A stretch of 64,000 bases of DNA. Source: Niebla homalea (Eukaryota; Ascomycota; Lecanoromycetes; Lecanorales; Ramalinaceae). The position numbers were made by a program, and so were the translations under genes. Under the pieces are notes generated by a model that was not told the DNA's origin, ran no database searches, and saw only the letters and a list, made by a program, of their open reading frames with translations. Each line of letters starts with the position of its first letter. The stretch's first letter is position 1. This document shows, piece by piece, positions 23,961 through 35,926 of the stretch. The stretch is taken from the NCBI GenBank assembly GCA_019925105.1, contig JAHGAU010000003.1, forward strand, positions 1,116,001 to 1,180,000, in the 5' to 3' direction.

Positions 23961-24353
23961 TCAATGCTCCCATGGATGTCTCCACCCTAACATTACTGGT
24001 CCGTCCTTCTTCGCCCGATACATAATCTTCATCGGTGTTAGCACATAACCAAAGACGACGGCATCTGCCAATCCCTCACCCAGAACCACATGAATGCACC
24101 CAATCCCGTTGCTGTATATCGATATATGGCTTTTGGCTATGTAACGGACGGGATGAGAACAGGGTCAAGCTGAGATTGAGGATGCCCAAAGGAAGCTTAC
24201 CGGATGGAAGTTGACTGGGTGTCCGGGGTAGGGATTCTTGCCATGAGCACCATGGCCGCCGGCCCTCATGCGCTGTACAGTTGGGGATCGGGTCAGTATC
24301 TCCTCACTTCGAAAGCATATTTGAGCTGGAGAGCTCACAATTGATGGCCGCAT
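23961..24353 (-). CDS. Small mitochondrial complex I-type subunit (NDUFB2-like)
   Basis: Four tiny exons: 24353-24339, 24272-24201, 24136-24080, 24026-23961, all phase 0, giving 69 residues. The protein starts MRPSIRMRAGG, has a His/Gly patch, then KNPYPGHPVNFHP, then a hydrophobic helix TATGLGAFMWFW, then MYRAKKDGPVMLGWRHPWEH. The single helix plus terminal WRHPW-type motif fits the small single-pass NDUFB2/AGGG subunit of NADH:ubiquinone oxidoreductase as I know it in fungi. No cleavable presequence is evident. Each exon is too short to stand out alone; the case rests on four consecutive phase-0 GT/AG junctions restoring a coherent membrane protein. It is convergent with the methyltransferase gene and divergent from BUR1. 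Confidence 0.68.
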
Positions 24354-24934
24354 TGTCAGAAGATGTCGATGAGCGGTAGAGAGAAGTGCTGTCAATTGCT
24401 TAGTATCACTTCCCCCGGGGGCCGTGTACGAGGTAGTATGATAGTGGTGATAGGGCTGAACAGACTACGGCAAAACCTCGGATGAGGATTGAGATTGCGG
24501 CTCTGCTCCTGATCGATCAATTCATTCACATCTGAAAATCAGTGACGATGGATTTATTATGATGCGGACCGCAGTCCGACTGCTCCACTACACCCAAACC
24601 TGACTCAGCTTGCCGGACCTTTCATTACCCCATGTCGTTCTCAATTATGCTCGCGTCGAGGGACTGCTCACTCTAATGATTGGAGATATTGTCTACCATA
24701 CATGATACTTCCTCGTGGCCCGCAAGGTGTTTCAATAACGACGAAGCCGACACGGCATCCATCTTCGATCTTCGCCATTGCTAAGGAAGAAGACTCATTC
24801 GTCGTCCTTAAGTATTCATCCTACAAAACCTTTCTCTTACGGAGGCGATCGATGTTGGGCCCTTGATAACCTTTTATTGCTAAGTCTGCATTTGATATTT
24901 CCTCACTCAGATCAGAGGAGGCCTGGTAAAGGTC
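24354..24934. promoter_or_regulatory. Divergent promoter region upstream of BUR1
   Basis: This 581-bp region lies between the small complex I gene and BUR1, which are divergent. No specific element was identified. Confidence 0.35.
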
Positions 24935-26722
24935 ATGACATCTACGCTCCCGGTTGACGCAGGTAATACTCCTAATGGCCGCAACAAAAGGACAGCGGCG
25001 GAGGCTTCCCTGGAGCTTGCCCGTGATGGCAAGAGCAAAAGATTTCAAGGCTGCTCGACCATAAGAAACTATACGCTCATGTCAAAGCTTGGGGAGGGAA
25101 CCTTTGGAGAGGTACATAAGGCCGAGTCACGGACAACAGGACAGATCGTCGCAATGAAGAAAATTCTCATACATACGGAGAAGGATGGGTTCCCCGTCAC
25201 TGCGCTGCGGGAGATCAAGCTTCTGAAGATGCTTTCACACCCAAATGTTCTGAAATTGGAAGAGATGGCTGTCGAGCGCATCAAGGGTGAGGGCCGGAAG
25301 AAAGCTACCGTGTACATGGTGACACCGTACATGGATCACGACCTGTCGGGCCTCTTGGAAAATCCGGCAGTCGAGTTCACGGAAGCCCACCTCAAGTGCT
25401 ACATGAAACAATTGCTAGAAGGGGTCGCTTACCTACACAAGTGCAAGATACTACATCGGGACGTGAAGGCCGCAAATCTCCTGATCAACAACGATGGCAT
25501 TCTGCAAATTGCAGATTTTGGTCTTGCCCGACCCTACGACGACGAGCCACCTCAACCAGGAAAGGGGAATGGGGAGGCTAATAGGACCTATACCACCATA
25601 GTCGTCACCCGGTGGTATCGGCCTCCAGAGCTTCTCTTACAGCTGAGGTATTATACACCAGCCATTGACATCTGGGGGGTTGGATGTATCTTTGGTGAGA
25701 TGTTCAAGAAGAGACCGATACTCCCTGGAAATAGTGACCTGAATCAGTTGCATTTGATCTTTGAGCTGATGGGTTCCCCGACTGAAGACAATATGCCCGG
25801 GTGGAATAATCTTCCTGGCTGCGATGGGGTCAAGACATTTCAACATCGCCATAGCACTCTGAGTACAAATTTCAGGGACAATGGCTCACTGTTCATCTCT
25901 CTTATGGGTGAGCTGCTCAAATTGGATTGGAGAAAACGGATCAATGCTATGGACGCCTTGAAACACCCGTATTTTCAGACGGAGCCGCTCCCGTCAAAGC
26001 CAGGCGACATACCACAATATCAAGAATCCCATGAATTGGATCGCAGAAAGTTCCGTGAGCAGAGAGCTAATCCTCCGCCAGCACCTGCAGGTGGTACTGT
26101 TGGAATGGGTCCAGATGGAGAGTATGGGTCTGAAGCCACACAAAATGGCCATCACCAGCATCCCCCCCAAGGAGGGCATGGACATCACCGTGACCATCGT
26201 GACCAGCCTCCGAGGCGGAATGGCTATGAGCATCGTAATCAGTACCATGGTGATGGCTCGAGAATACCGCCTCCACCTCCAGCCACTGCCCCACAAGCTG
26301 CTCGGCAACCTGGGTGGGATAGACCGCCACCACCTCAGCATAGCTCCGAAAGGCCGCCACTCCAACATGGCTTGGACAGGCCGCCACCAATCGGGCTGCC
26401 TCCTCGTCCACCAGTCGAAGTCCCTCGAGGAGGTCCGGGTTATAACGGCCCTCGACAGTACGGTGGCGGCAGGGATGGTAGGGACAGGGGACCATCAGAT
26501 CCGGCCAGGGACCGCCCCCCTCCTTATGATGGAGGCCGTTCGAGGCCGCGCGGTGGGGGAGGGCCTCCACAAGTAGACACTTACATTCCATCTTACTCCT
26601 CCAGGGACGACGGCAGACGACCGCGAGACGAGGGTCATCGGAGTCGAGACGATGCAGGTCGGGGTCCTAGGCCGCCTGATCGGAGAGAGTACGACGATCG
26701 AGATAGACGACGGCGAAGTTGA
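24935..26722 (+). CDS. BUR1: CDK9-type kinase BUR1 (SGV1)
   Basis: Single exon, 595 residues. Kinase domain about 45-350: glycine loop LGEGTFGEV, cyclin-binding helix [12 protein letters not shown] (PITALRE type), catalytic [11 protein letters not shown] (about 175), [10 protein letters not shown] (about 195), T-loop [18 protein letters not shown] with the activating Thr, and the CMGC block [12 protein letters not shown]. The tail (about 365-595) is low-complexity and rich in His, Pro, Gly and Arg, with Arg-Asp repeats near the end. Bur1/CDK9 pairs with a Bur2-like cyclin and phosphorylates the Pol II CTD linker and Spt5 to release elongation. PITALRE-type helix and [12 protein letters not shown] separate it from CTK1 and CDK7. 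No introns, unlike most neighbours. Confidence 0.93.
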   Translation: MTSTLPVDAGNTPNGRNKRTAAEASLELARDGKSKRFQGCSTIRNYTLMSKLGEGTFGEVHKAESRTTGQIVAMKKILIHTEKDGFPVTALREIKLLKMLSHPNVLKLEEMAVERIKGEGRKKATVYMVTPYMDHDLSGLLENPAVEFTEAHLKCYMKQLLEGVAYLHKCKILHRDVKAANLLINNDGILQIADFGLARPYDDEPPQPGKGNGEANRTYTTIVVTRWYRPPELLLQLRYYTPAIDIWGVGCIFGEMFKKRPILPGNSDLNQLHLIFELMGSPTEDNMPGWNNLPGCDGVKTFQHRHSTLSTNFRDNGSLFISLMGELLKLDWRKRINAMDALKHPYFQTEPLPSKPGDIPQYQESHELDRRKFREQRANPPPAPAGGTVGMGPDGEYGSEATQNGHHQHPPQGGHGHHRDHRDQPPRRNGYEHRNQYHGDGSRIPPPPPATAPQAARQPGWDRPPPPQHSSERPPLQHGLDRPPPIGLPPRPPVEVPRGGPGYNGPRQYGGGRDGRDRGPSDPARDRPPPYDGGRSRPRGGGGPPQVDTYIPSYSSRDDGRRPRDEGHRSRDDAGRGPRPPDRREYDDRDRRRRS

Positions 26723-26982
26723 TGGGATCAAAGTAGGCGCTGGAAATGGAAGCTTCAGCATAATCTTCTTGGCACGCTGTTGCTGGAGATCATGAACCTC
26801 TAGCCTGGTAGATCTCACATCATGGTTGCAAAGCGGTTGGAAATTGCGAGAGACTTGCGGAAGGAGAAGGCTCCAGGATAAACGAGATACCCCTACTGCC
26901 AGATTCAGATTATTGTTCCAGATGCATCAGAGCGCCTTTAATCTGCCATTGCGTGCTAAAAAGGCAGCTCAATCATACAACA

Positions 26983-28041
26983 TCAACCCCTTCTCTCCAA
27001 GGGCATATCCTTCCTCTCCTTTGCCGTCAACTTCTTCCTCCGCCTCGCAATCACCTTGTCCACCTGCTGGCTCTTCATCCCCTTGAACCGCTCCTTCAGC
27101 GCCCTCTCCTTGACCTCCCCCTTTTTCAAATAAAAAGGCTTCTTCCCCTCCCCCACCTTCTCCCTCTCCTCCTTCCGATGCCGTCTCACCACATCCTGCC
27201 GTTGATCCTTCAATTGCTGCGTCTTCCGCCGGCTCTCCATACTCGTCAATGCCCGCTGCAGCGTCTCCCTCTTCGCCGGATCCTTCTCCTTCCTCACCCC
27301 GGCCTTCAGCTCCGCGATCTCGGCATCGCGGTAGCTGTCCAGGAAGGCGTAGTTGCGCTTCAGCTGCTCGTCATCCACGCGGCCGATCACGGGCTCGAAG
27401 CGCGGGTCCCGGGATTGGACTTTGGGGATGTGGACGACGGAGCGTTTGCGGGAGACGGCCTTCTTGGCGGAGAGTTCGGTGGGGGCGTGCTTGGAGGGGC
27501 GGGCGAAGTCGCGGTGGTCCTTTTTGCCGGCGCGGCGTTCCAGGGCCTCGGAGGATGGGTCGTGCGTCTGATTTGGGTACCGTGTGTGTGAGGAGGAGGA
27601 GGAGGAGGAGGAGGAGGCGGCTTGCGGGGGTGGGTCTTCCGTGGGATCAGTGCCGGGTCTTTTGCGTTTTTTGCCGAGGGCGGATTGGGCTTTCACGAGG
27701 GCGCCAAATGAGATGTTTGCGAGCTCTTCATCGGGTGGAGCTTCTGAAGGCTATTCGAAGCGGTCAATGCAAGATACGCCGAAGTGGAAGTGATTGCAGG
27801 GGCTGACTGGGGAAGTTGAACGCTCAAGCTCGGATGCGTCTTCGTCGATTAGTGCTTCACTTAAGCTTCTTGGTTCGTCATCAACTTCTGGTGCCGACCC
27901 GACGTCCTCGGAGGAAGCATCAAAAGCCATCTCATCATCACTGGCACCTTTGTATGCCCTGACTCGTTGAATTTGCGGTGAGCGAATGATTGCGGACTCA
28001 ATTGAAGAGGTATCTCCAGACGGACTCCGGCTGCCTGACAT
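26983..28041 (-). CDS. RRP36: rRNA-processing protein RRP36
   Basis: Two exons: 28041-27808 and 27750-26983, giving 333 residues. The N-terminal third is acidic and Ser-rich; after the intron comes EELANISFGALVKAQ, a conserved Rrp36 block. Next is a poly-Ser run encoded by a (GGA)n tract at about 27590-27612, then RDPRFEPVIGRVDDEQLKRN and YAFLDSYRDAEI. The basic coiled C-terminus includes KPFYLKKGEVKE and ARRRKKLTAKERKDMPLERR. Rrp36 is a nucleolar SSU-processome factor needed for early pre-rRNA cleavages toward 18S rRNA. The start MSGSRSPSGD is the first ATG giving this N-terminus; an in-frame ATG upstream is less likely. Convergent with BUR1 (260 bp apart). Confidence 0.92.
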
Positions 28042-28440
28042 GATCTTTCCGCGAGATAAATTACGGCTCAGATGAACGATACATTCGTGTATCTTGTTCC
28101 TTGCATCACTCAGAATATCAGACAAGCCACGAACGTAATCCAATTAAATGGTAGAGCAGACGTGCCTCGCGTGCAGGCACAAGCCCCAGACCTCGGCCGA
28201 GGTGCGTCATCCCGAAACCCAATCTCGGATGGCGGGTAGATCCGAAAGCCGAATAAGGTAGAAAGTCATTTTCAGCTTGATCAACCAAGATCGACCAACA
28301 ATCTCCCAATCTCTCATGACACATGTGGACTCGCTTTTATATGACCTGTGTATTTGTTTGACACTTCACGATTCACGCACCAAACAGCCGGTTGATTTAC
28401 TCTTGCCGTATCACCATCATATGATATCCTTGGAACACGA
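28042..28440. promoter_or_regulatory. Divergent promoter RRP36 / FCP1-like gene
   Basis: This 399-bp spacer lies between divergent starts. No motif was assigned. Confidence 0.35.
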
Positions 28441-29974
28441 ATGAATTCTTCCCCATCTCTTTCCCGATCACTATTTTCACATTCTCGACCATTGAAGCTC
28501 TCACATCAGCTCAGAAGGATTGCTATGGACTCTCAAGAGACTCTTGGCCTCGAGAAACTTGAACTCGGGGGCGCAAGGCGGAAAAGAGACTACACTGATC
28601 GCCGGCTCAAGCGAGCGAAAGGTCGCCGAGGCGAAGATCCCGATTTTGATCCGGAAGAAATGCCTCGCAATCGACCAAGTGAAGCCTTTCAGCAGTCGCA
28701 GGGCAGAATTCCTGCTTGGATGGATTCCGTCCCTTCCTACACACCCTTGAAGATTGAACCTCTGGGAAGTGTCTTTGTGAAGCCCGGGGAAACATCACAG
28801 AAAGTACAGAGGACGGCTCCCCGTCCTTCACCATTGACACAGAAAGGGAATCCGACAGCGTCCACTACGCCACAATGGGATACTACAGGCAATACAGAAA
28901 AAGCTCCGACCTCACGATGGCCTACACGCCAGACTGGGAAAGCTCAGCAGAAAGCCTTTCCCCCCTCGTCAGCGTCTCCACCATGACACCCTTCTGAAGC
29001 AAACCACTGACAACTAATCCAGGCAAACTCGAGCGGCAACAACATCCGAGGCCCCCAGCAAGCCTCCTCCTACCACCTCCCACAACCAGCAACGCACCCT
29101 CCAGCTCCTGAAACAGAAATCCCACACCAAGCAGCAAAGGGCCATCCCCACCAAGCCTCCCGCCACCGGCAAGGCTTACCTCACCCGCGCCTCCCTTGCC
29201 CCCTCCCGCTTGCCCACCCCACAGAGACTCCTCCTCGTCCTCGACCTCAACGGCACGCTCCTGCACCGGAAACGCGCCACCTCGGCATACACCCCACGCC
29301 CCTTCCTGGACCGCTTCATCACCTACGCTCTGGCCAACCACAGCGTGCTCATCTGGTCCTCTGCGCAGCAGCACAACGTGCAGTCCATCTGCTCGCGCAT
29401 CTTCACCCGCGACCAGCGTCGCCGGTTGCTGGGTGTGTGGGCGCGGGACACGTTGGGTCTGTCGGCGGCCCAGTACGGGGAGAAGGTGCAGGTATACAAG
29501 AAGCTGCAGCAGGTCTGGGCGGATAAGGCGGTGCAGAGAGCTCACCCCGACGCCGAGAGTGGGGGGAACTGGCATCAGGGCAATACCGTACTCATCGATG
29601 ATTCCAGAGAGAAGGCAAGGGCGGAACCATACAATTTGATCGAGGTCCCTGAGTATCTGGGTCCCGGGAGGAGTGAGGGGGAGGAGGATGTGTTGGGGCA
29701 GGTGGAGAGGTGGGTGGAGGAGGCAAGGGGGTGGAGCGATGTCAGTGGGTTTGTCAAGGCGATGGGGAGGGGCTTTGTCATTGGGGGGGAGTGGAAAGAG
29801 AAGAAGGAAGATGGCCCGCAGACGGCACCAGCTGCGGCTGAGGACTTTGCAGAAGGAGAATCAGCTTCGGCTGAAGAGATGGAAGATGCAAAGTCCTGCA
29901 GTGGCTCGGATGGAGAGATGTCGATGGACGACTCCGAGGCCAGCGAGGACGGTGGAGTTCAATTGCCTGCTTGA
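28441..29974 (+). CDS. FCP1-homology (HAD/NIF-type) phosphatase-like protein
   Basis: Two exons: 28441-28967 and 29023-29974, giving 492 residues. The first 245 residues are basic and disordered (RRKRDYTDRRLKRAKGRR, DPDFDPEEMP). The C-terminal half is an FCP1-homology domain: motif I LLLVLDLNGTLLHRK, FLDRFITYAL, motif II VLIWSSAQQHNV, GVWARDTLGL, and motif IV VLIDDSREKA. In CTD phosphatases motif I is DxDxT; here the second Asp, the general acid/base, is Asn. That form is also met in some NIF-family proteins, so activity is uncertain. Possible roles are phosphatase or pseudo-phosphatase scaffold. The start could be 28441 or the in-frame ATG at 28525; the extra 28 residues are Ser/Arg/Leu-rich and could pass for a mitochondrial presequence. 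An acidic tail ends the protein. Confidence 0.8.
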
Positions 29975-30580
29975 TCGAGATTACACGATACTCAGTCTGC
30001 TCATGACATGAAATGATTGCAGGCAGCTATCTGATCAGGAGCATATATTGGACGGTTTTTGCTTCATTGAATTCAGTGCTGTCTGATAAAATATCAATCA
30101 CTTTGTGCAGGAAGGAAATTCGCGCTCAAAAACTCCAGACGCCGTGCTGCAAATTGAGGACACTCATAAAACAGACGCCATCCGGGCACAACCTTTGCTC
30201 ATTCCGACCACTTTCGATACTTCATAATCATATTTCGCGTGATGCTGTTTCGTATGCTCTGCTCCTTTTGAACATAACCTGTGCCAGACAGGAGACTCCT
30301 CTCGTGCGGCCAATTCAGAGACCCTCTGAAGGTTATCGGCCCAATGGCTCTCGAAACAGCAAACCGAGAACCACGAGGTACCCAAAGAGTAAATAGACAG
30401 CAGATCAAGGTTTAGAAGACTCAGACTAGCTGGCGCCGAGTATCGATCAATTGATCGATCAGGCGAGCCGCCTGTAGGGGATGTTCGCCCGAGACCTTGA
30501 CAAGAAAGTCGACAGAAGATGGAGGATCTGTTCGCCCCCTAGATGGGACCTCAACAGCTATTGAGATCTGAAATTCGACC
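29975..30580. other. Convergent spacer
   Basis: About 600 bp lie between convergent stop codons of the FCP1-like and forkhead genes. Frames are short and unrecognised, and the region presumably holds both 3' UTRs. Confidence 0.4.
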
Positions 30581-32737
30581 TTAGAATAGCGAGGTGTGAC
30601 TCCTCCCACCCATTGTCGGCCTAGCAACTTGTCGACCCGTGCCTGGTCCAGATCTACTGCTCCCAACTTTTGGGAAGCCAGCGCAAATGTCAAGACCCTC
30701 TTCGCTACCAAAGTCCTCGTCAACCAGAAAGTCATCAAGTTCAAAAATGTCCTCTTTGTTCGAATCATCGACGGCGAAGCCAATATGGGGAGGAGACTGC
30801 TTGGACTTTTGCTTTAGTGGGGAGTCGATCGCTGGGTATTTGAGGTTGAATGGGTTGTAGGCCTTGTTGTTACTTGCACCGGTGATATCGGCAAGAACAC
30901 TTGTGCTTTTACGTGCTCGGTCAGTACGGCGTGCTGACCGTTTAAGGGGGGAAGCTGTCTTGGGACGGGGAAAGTCAAAGACACCGTCATCCGTAAAAAT
31001 GTCGCAGGTGACATCAGCATTATTGACAAGGTCGTACTGATCTTCATCTGGGATCCTAAAGGCAGGACTGAAGAAAGTATCGCCAGTCATGGGATTCACC
31101 AAATTCTTTAGTGGCGACCCAACAAGTGCTTTCACTTTACTCCGATGCAGTTGCAAGTTGGTATTGGGAGATATAGAGGGAGGTCCACGTGGAGGTATGG
31201 GAAACTTGATGGCCGGTGTCAATGGCGGAGGCATCAATGCTGCATCGTCTGAACGAAGTGGAGAGGACGAGTCAAGCGATGGAGTCGGTTGCTTTACAAA
31301 AGGTTTGACAAACTTGCTGGGACTGATTTCATGCGAGGAGGAGCGAATACGAGCAATCTCCTCTTCGGCTCGACCTCTCTTCATCCGAGGCAGACTCGCA
31401 TCAAGTCGAGGAAGCTTTGGATCAGGATACGGTCGAGTGGCTGATGAATCCAACGAAGAAAAGTAGCCACTGTCGTCGAAGTCGACCACCTTTCGCTTGC
31501 GTGAGTTCTGATGGTTGAAGGGTGGCAAGCCAGAATCACCGATTGGGGAGGGTGTATCTTCTCGGAGCTCAGGTACTAGTGGCGGTGAAGAACGAATCTC
31601 TTGTAATGGAGATGTCGGGGCTTGAGGAGGAGGAGGAGGAGCAGGTGGGAGCATGGACTTGATCTCTTCGTCTGCTGACGAAGGTGCATCTGATGCCAGG
31701 ACAGTGGCGTCTGATGATGGTTCTTTGGCTGGGATCTGCAGCCTGGTGACGGGCTTAAAAGGCATCGGAAGCTGGGGCGTAAAGCTGTTGGCTTCACTCG
31801 ATAAGCTCATGGAGGAGCTCTTGTGGCTGGCACCAGAAGAAGAATGGGGTCGACGGCCCCCTTTCTCCTTGTAGATGAATTGGGATTCCTGGCCTGGCAC
31901 GACGGCCCAATAATTGCCCTTACCTGGATCGTCCTTGGGTCGCTCTTGTTTATGGAAGGCTTTGTTAAGACTGAGATTGTGACGGATGCTGTTTTGCCAG
32001 CCGCCTTCCTTGGGCTTGCGATAGTAGGAAAAGGTGTCGGAGATCCAGCTGTAGATTTGTGCTAAGGTCAACTTTCGTTCCGGCGAGCGCAAGATAGCCA
32101 TGGCAATGAGATGCGCATAGCTGCATTGAGGTTTTTTGCCGTCGTCTCGTAAAGCTGGTAAGCTTGCAGGATCCGGCAGTTCGGGAGGCAACTGTTCTTC
32201 TTCGTTGCTCTTCTTCTCATCCAATCCAAAGGTCGGCTCTATGATCGAGATGTGTCTTTCTGGAGGAGCAGTGCACATATATGAAGGGTCAGGGAATTCA
32301 GCAATATTGTCGCTATGTTGAGGCGGAAAGGCGTTTTCCTTGTCAAACTGGCTCTGACCGCGTGAGGAAAAGTCGGACCGGGCATACTTGCCGAAAGAAG
32401 AATACCTGTACGCGTCTTGACGGATATTCTTGATTGGCGAATCCGTCTTGAAGTTGGGTACCCTCGGCGGAGGAAATAACGCGTTGGCGCCAGAGGAATT
32501 GGCCTTCGGTTGTGAGATGCTCGGCTGGCGGATGGCTTTCAGTGGAGAGCGGCCTGTAGGTCGTGTCGACGGTGGCAGGAAGACAATGTCATGCGATCCA
32601 TCACTGGTTGTAGCTTCTCCGAGGTCTGCATTGGAGAACAAAGCCTGGCGGAACTCATATGATTGGCATGGTGGCATTGTGACTTCAACACTGTTCTGAG
32701 GATCTTGATAGATTTTGACGTGGCGCGTCGACCCCAT
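30581..32737 (-). CDS. Forkhead transcription factor (HCM1/Sep1-like)
   Basis: Single exon, 718 residues. The forkhead domain lies at about 202-290: [58 protein letters not shown] and [11 protein letters not shown]. The recognition helix ([15 protein letters not shown]) is intact. The canonical KPPYSYA entry is altered to KPQCSYA. No FHA domain is present, which separates it from Fkh1/Fkh2 and points to the Hcm1/Sep1 branch that drives S-phase and mitotic or septation genes; that placement is inference. Flanks are long and Ser/Pro-rich with many SP/TP sites (for example [21 protein letters not shown]), suiting CDK control. The last 110 residues are acidic. Confidence 0.9.
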   Translation of the reverse strand: MGSTRHVKIYQDPQNSVEVTMPPCQSYEFRQALFSNADLGEATTSDGSHDIVFLPPSTRPTGRSPLKAIRQPSISQPKANSSGANALFPPPRVPNFKTDSPIKNIRQDAYRYSSFGKYARSDFSSRGQSQFDKENAFPPQHSDNIAEFPDPSYMCTAPPERHISIIEPTFGLDEKKSNEEEQLPPELPDPASLPALRDDGKKPQCSYAHLIAMAILRSPERKLTLAQIYSWISDTFSYYRKPKEGGWQNSIRHNLSLNKAFHKQERPKDDPGKGNYWAVVPGQESQFIYKEKGGRRPHSSSGASHKSSSMSLSSEANSFTPQLPMPFKPVTRLQIPAKEPSSDATVLASDAPSSADEEIKSMLPPAPPPPPQAPTSPLQEIRSSPPLVPELREDTPSPIGDSGLPPFNHQNSRKRKVVDFDDSGYFSSLDSSATRPYPDPKLPRLDASLPRMKRGRAEEEIARIRSSSHEISPSKFVKPFVKQPTPSLDSSSPLRSDDAALMPPPLTPAIKFPIPPRGPPSISPNTNLQLHRSKVKALVGSPLKNLVNPMTGDTFFSPAFRIPDEDQYDLVNNADVTCDIFTDDGVFDFPRPKTASPLKRSARRTDRARKSTSVLADITGASNNKAYNPFNLKYPAIDSPLKQKSKQSPPHIGFAVDDSNKEDIFELDDFLVDEDFGSEEGLDICAGFPKVGSSRSGPGTGRQVARPTMGGRSHTSLF

Positions 32738-34034
32738 CTCTCTGACTCCCGTGAAGAGGTTCCACTATGGTCAATCGTTTTTAAGGACCATTTGACGCGT
32801 AGGAGCCACGTTCCGCTTTCTTTTGATTCTGGTCGTGGGCGGCGAGCGCGATCTTGCTGGTGCAGCTTTTTCGCTGCTTCTTTGGCGCTAAGATTGTCGA
32901 TTGAAGTATTAGGGCACGAGATGCTCCAAGATGATGCTGGAAAAGACAAAGACGTCGTTTAGAGCCTATCCTGTCGAATAGCTGAAGACAGCCGCTTTCC
33001 TCGATATCTGACTATGCCGTCGACCTGGGAGCTTGCCGGCGTAGGGGATTATAGGAGCGCGGCAGGTGGGCTGTTCTTCTCTGTTCCGAAATTGACCCTT
33101 CAATAGTACAGCAACGTTATGTATTTTCTCGTTATGATGTAAGCAAAGCTATTTCATGAGATTGGCATGTCGTTCATGAGCAAGAGCAGGTGAAGGCGAA
33201 GTTGGTTGTAGGTAATTGAGACGCTGAAGATCCTCGGCTTTCCAGGAACACTGGGCGTACGAGGTATTCCCGGTTTCCCCCTAAGATTAGAGAACCCGTA
33301 TTTAAACGAGTATCTTGTAAATACTTGATATCGCCCACATGTCTACACCAAATATCATGTAGTCATTTCTTTAGAGATATGGATAAATTATGGACATCCT
33401 TTACCTTCTCCATGATGATGAGAATACGTTCACAAGGGGGGGCGTGACTTCGTGATTGGCTATCAGCGGTCCCTTGCCTCAGCGCTTGGGACAATTTCAA
33501 GACGCCTTCTCTACGCGCTCGCCAAATCTTTCGCTTTTGTCATTGAACACAGATATCATTGGGGCAATGGGGCCGTTCGATTTCCTGCTAAGCTGACCAC
33601 TACTCAAGTCACTCAAAGCTTGCTATCACATTTCTTACCTGAAGCCATAAGTGCAAAATCTCCCATCGACAAGCTCTGCAAACAGTTGATACAATGAGGC
33701 TTCCACCACCATTGCTTGATGCCATCCGCTCCGAGTCGACATTATCATCATAGCTGGTCATTAGATGTGTGACGCTCTCTCACCCATTCACAGCCATTTC
33801 CGTCCTGGTTTTTCTCTTCTTAATGCGCGCCCTTGGCGATCTTACCTTCGAACACCCCCATCTTCCGGAACTCCAAGCCCGCATTATTATGTCTCCCATC
33901 AGCTTCTCGAAAAAATAAGATCCCACTGGAGCCATGACACATTCCTGATGCGTCGGCAATCCCAGTCAAATGATCGCATATCACAGCCCTGACAACACCA
34001 AAGGCACCCGCTGTGTGAGGACAGTACCGTATTC
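32738..34034. other. Gene-free stretch, forkhead promoter side
   Basis: About 1.3 kb lie upstream of the forkhead start and downstream of the next minus-strand gene. Frames up to about 99 codons exist but none resembles a known family. It probably holds a long forkhead promoter and 5' leader. Confidence 0.4.
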
Positions 34035-35506
34035 TTAGGAATGAAACAAATCCCAGGCTCTTGCACACAAGCCAAGGAATTCGTCCTTCTTCTTCCGTTG
34101 ACTTTCGGGGCTATCAATACCAAGACCGAATGGCCCTCGTCGCTCTCTGGGCTCTGGTCCGCTACCCAACGGTGGTGTACCAACATCCCGCTCGTATTCA
34201 GTTCGGGGTCGTCTGCGGCTGCTGCGAGGTGGCTCTCCATTCATGTGTCCGTACATATGCTTGCCGGAAGTTGCGCCGCCTTGCGTCGGGGGTGAAGGCG
34301 GGGTCGGCGGATGATTGCTGTTGTAGTGCACGATCTTTGGGAGGAGCTCCTCCCGCCCTTGTGCCATCTCCGCTACTGCCTCTTCGGCCGATCGAAAGTC
34401 CCGGCCCCTACTCGTAGGCGGTGGGTGTGAGGATGGAGGCGGGTGACCTGGCGAGGGAAAAGCAGGTCTATGATTCGAATGTGACGAGTTGGAATTGGAA
34501 TGATATTGGCCCTCCCGTCTCTGCATGCCAAGCCCATCGCCCGCGAAGACGTCCGAGATGGGTGGCAACCGGTTGTTAGTTTGGGCCGCTGGGGTGTGAT
34601 GAATGTGAGATGTATGAGAGAGGTTCGAGCTTTGGTTTGCAATATGCCGCGTGAATGGGTGAGCTTGTTGTCTACCGGTGAAACTCTGGTTGAGCGGCGC
34701 AGACTGGATGACCCTTTCATTGGCAAATTGTTCATGTGACGGTGGAACGATGGAGAGGCCGTTTGGTGGCCTCTTCTTCGTCATAGACGGTGTCTTCATG
34801 CCACCTCCAAATGCATTGTCTGCCATACTCCTGCCGTCAGGATCGGTGGGTTTGGCCGTCTTCTGTAGCCTCGACTCGATGATGTGCCTTTGTTGATCAC
34901 GGACCGAGTAGCTTCTCTGCAATTGCTCGCGCATGCTGGGATCCTGGGTTTGGAAGCCCGGCGACAGGCACGCAATGCCAACATCATGCATTGCCAGCGT
35001 TCCACTTTCCCTCGACGTTAGGGGAGCTGACGGTCTGGCTGGGGGGCCCGCTTGACTCTGAGAATTACTCAAGTCCAGCTTTCGCGGTCGATGCCTTGAG
35101 ATAGCGGGCACCTCTGGTGAAGAGGGTGGCTCCTTCTTGACGATGATTTTGGGGGGGCCATGCCTCGCGCTGTAGAGCTTGTAAGCAGTCTGTTGTGGTT
35201 GATCTTGTCGCAGCAACATTTTTGTACAAGCAGGTGGGGAGAATGTGGGAGGATGTAAGGAGTTTGAACGTACGACAATGGTGACCGTTTGCTATCTGGA
35301 GTTATCTTGGGCTTTGCCACGCCTTCACTCACCACGATGGGCGCATTTGGGGAATTGGTGCGGGGCGTGGCGGATGCGATACTTCGTTCGGCTTGATTGG
35401 GTGATGAGCGCGATTGGAAGCTCGACTTGGGACTTGAGTCAGGCTCAGGTGGTGGCGGAGCCAAGGGGACCTGGGGTACAGTCGCGGGTGCGACCGCGGT
35501 AGACAT
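34035..35506 (-). CDS. Conserved disordered fungal protein
   Basis: Two exons: 35506-35333 and 35189-34035, giving 442 residues. The N-terminus is Pro/Ser/Thr-rich. After the intron the frame reads TAYKLYSARHGPPK then IIVKKEPPSSPE, a short conserved-looking block. The middle is Gln/Ser/His/Pro-rich and disordered. The end is more structured: EEAVAEMAQGREELLPKIVH, and finally KKKDEFLGLCARAWDLFHS, an amphipathic segment at the very C-terminus. I recognise no domain and give no function. The mix suggests a nuclear scaffold or regulator, by composition only. The intron was chosen for phase (GTG then ACT) and could be a few codons off. Confidence 0.6.
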
Positions 35507-35890
35507 TTTGGCAGGCCTTTGATGCCTGATGCTGTTTGACAGCAAATTGATCAAGAGGTGTGAATGTCGGAAAACGGTGGCTCTTAGGTGTCAACTACGA
35601 CTCGCCAATGATTGAATGCGTCTGACGTGGTCCCAAGTAATCCTCCAACAGCCGGGCTGATCCTGTGTAGCAGGACTAGATGCGGCGGTGCTGAGACGCC
35701 GTGGAACAGTGTTCTTGTAATGGAAACTGAGACGTTTCCGTGCGTTTAGGGTGGATGTAGTGGTCGCGGCGAGAGAGGCAGGTGAATTTGTGGACGTGAA
35801 ACGGGGCACCAGGGGGGGGTTGAATGGTGGAGACTGTGAGTGGTTTCGAAAATGCTTTAGGTTGAAGGAGGATTTGGGGGGGTGATTACT

Positions 35891-35926
35891 CTGGGGCGGT
35901 TATGGATGTTTCAGTCACCGCCCCAG
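35891..35926. repeat. 10-bp perfect inverted repeat
   Basis: CTGGGGCGGT at 35891-35900 is followed 16 nt later by its exact reverse complement ACCGCCCCAG at 35917-35926. It lies about 385 bp upstream of the minus-strand gene that starts at 35506. It could be a GC-rich dyad binding site or a hairpin. Confidence 0.6.

Noticed and set aside
27584..27612. GGA-rich tract as a possible satellite
   Set aside because: It encodes the poly-Ser run of RRP36 on the opposite strand.
27249..27806. 185-codon plus-strand frame rich in Arg/Ser
   Set aside because: Antisense shadow of RRP36; composition follows the complementary strand.
35591..35809. Possible small mitochondrial protein frame (PRFTSTNSPASL...)
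   Set aside because: It starts with GTG only and lies in the likely 5' leader of the adjacent minus-strand gene.
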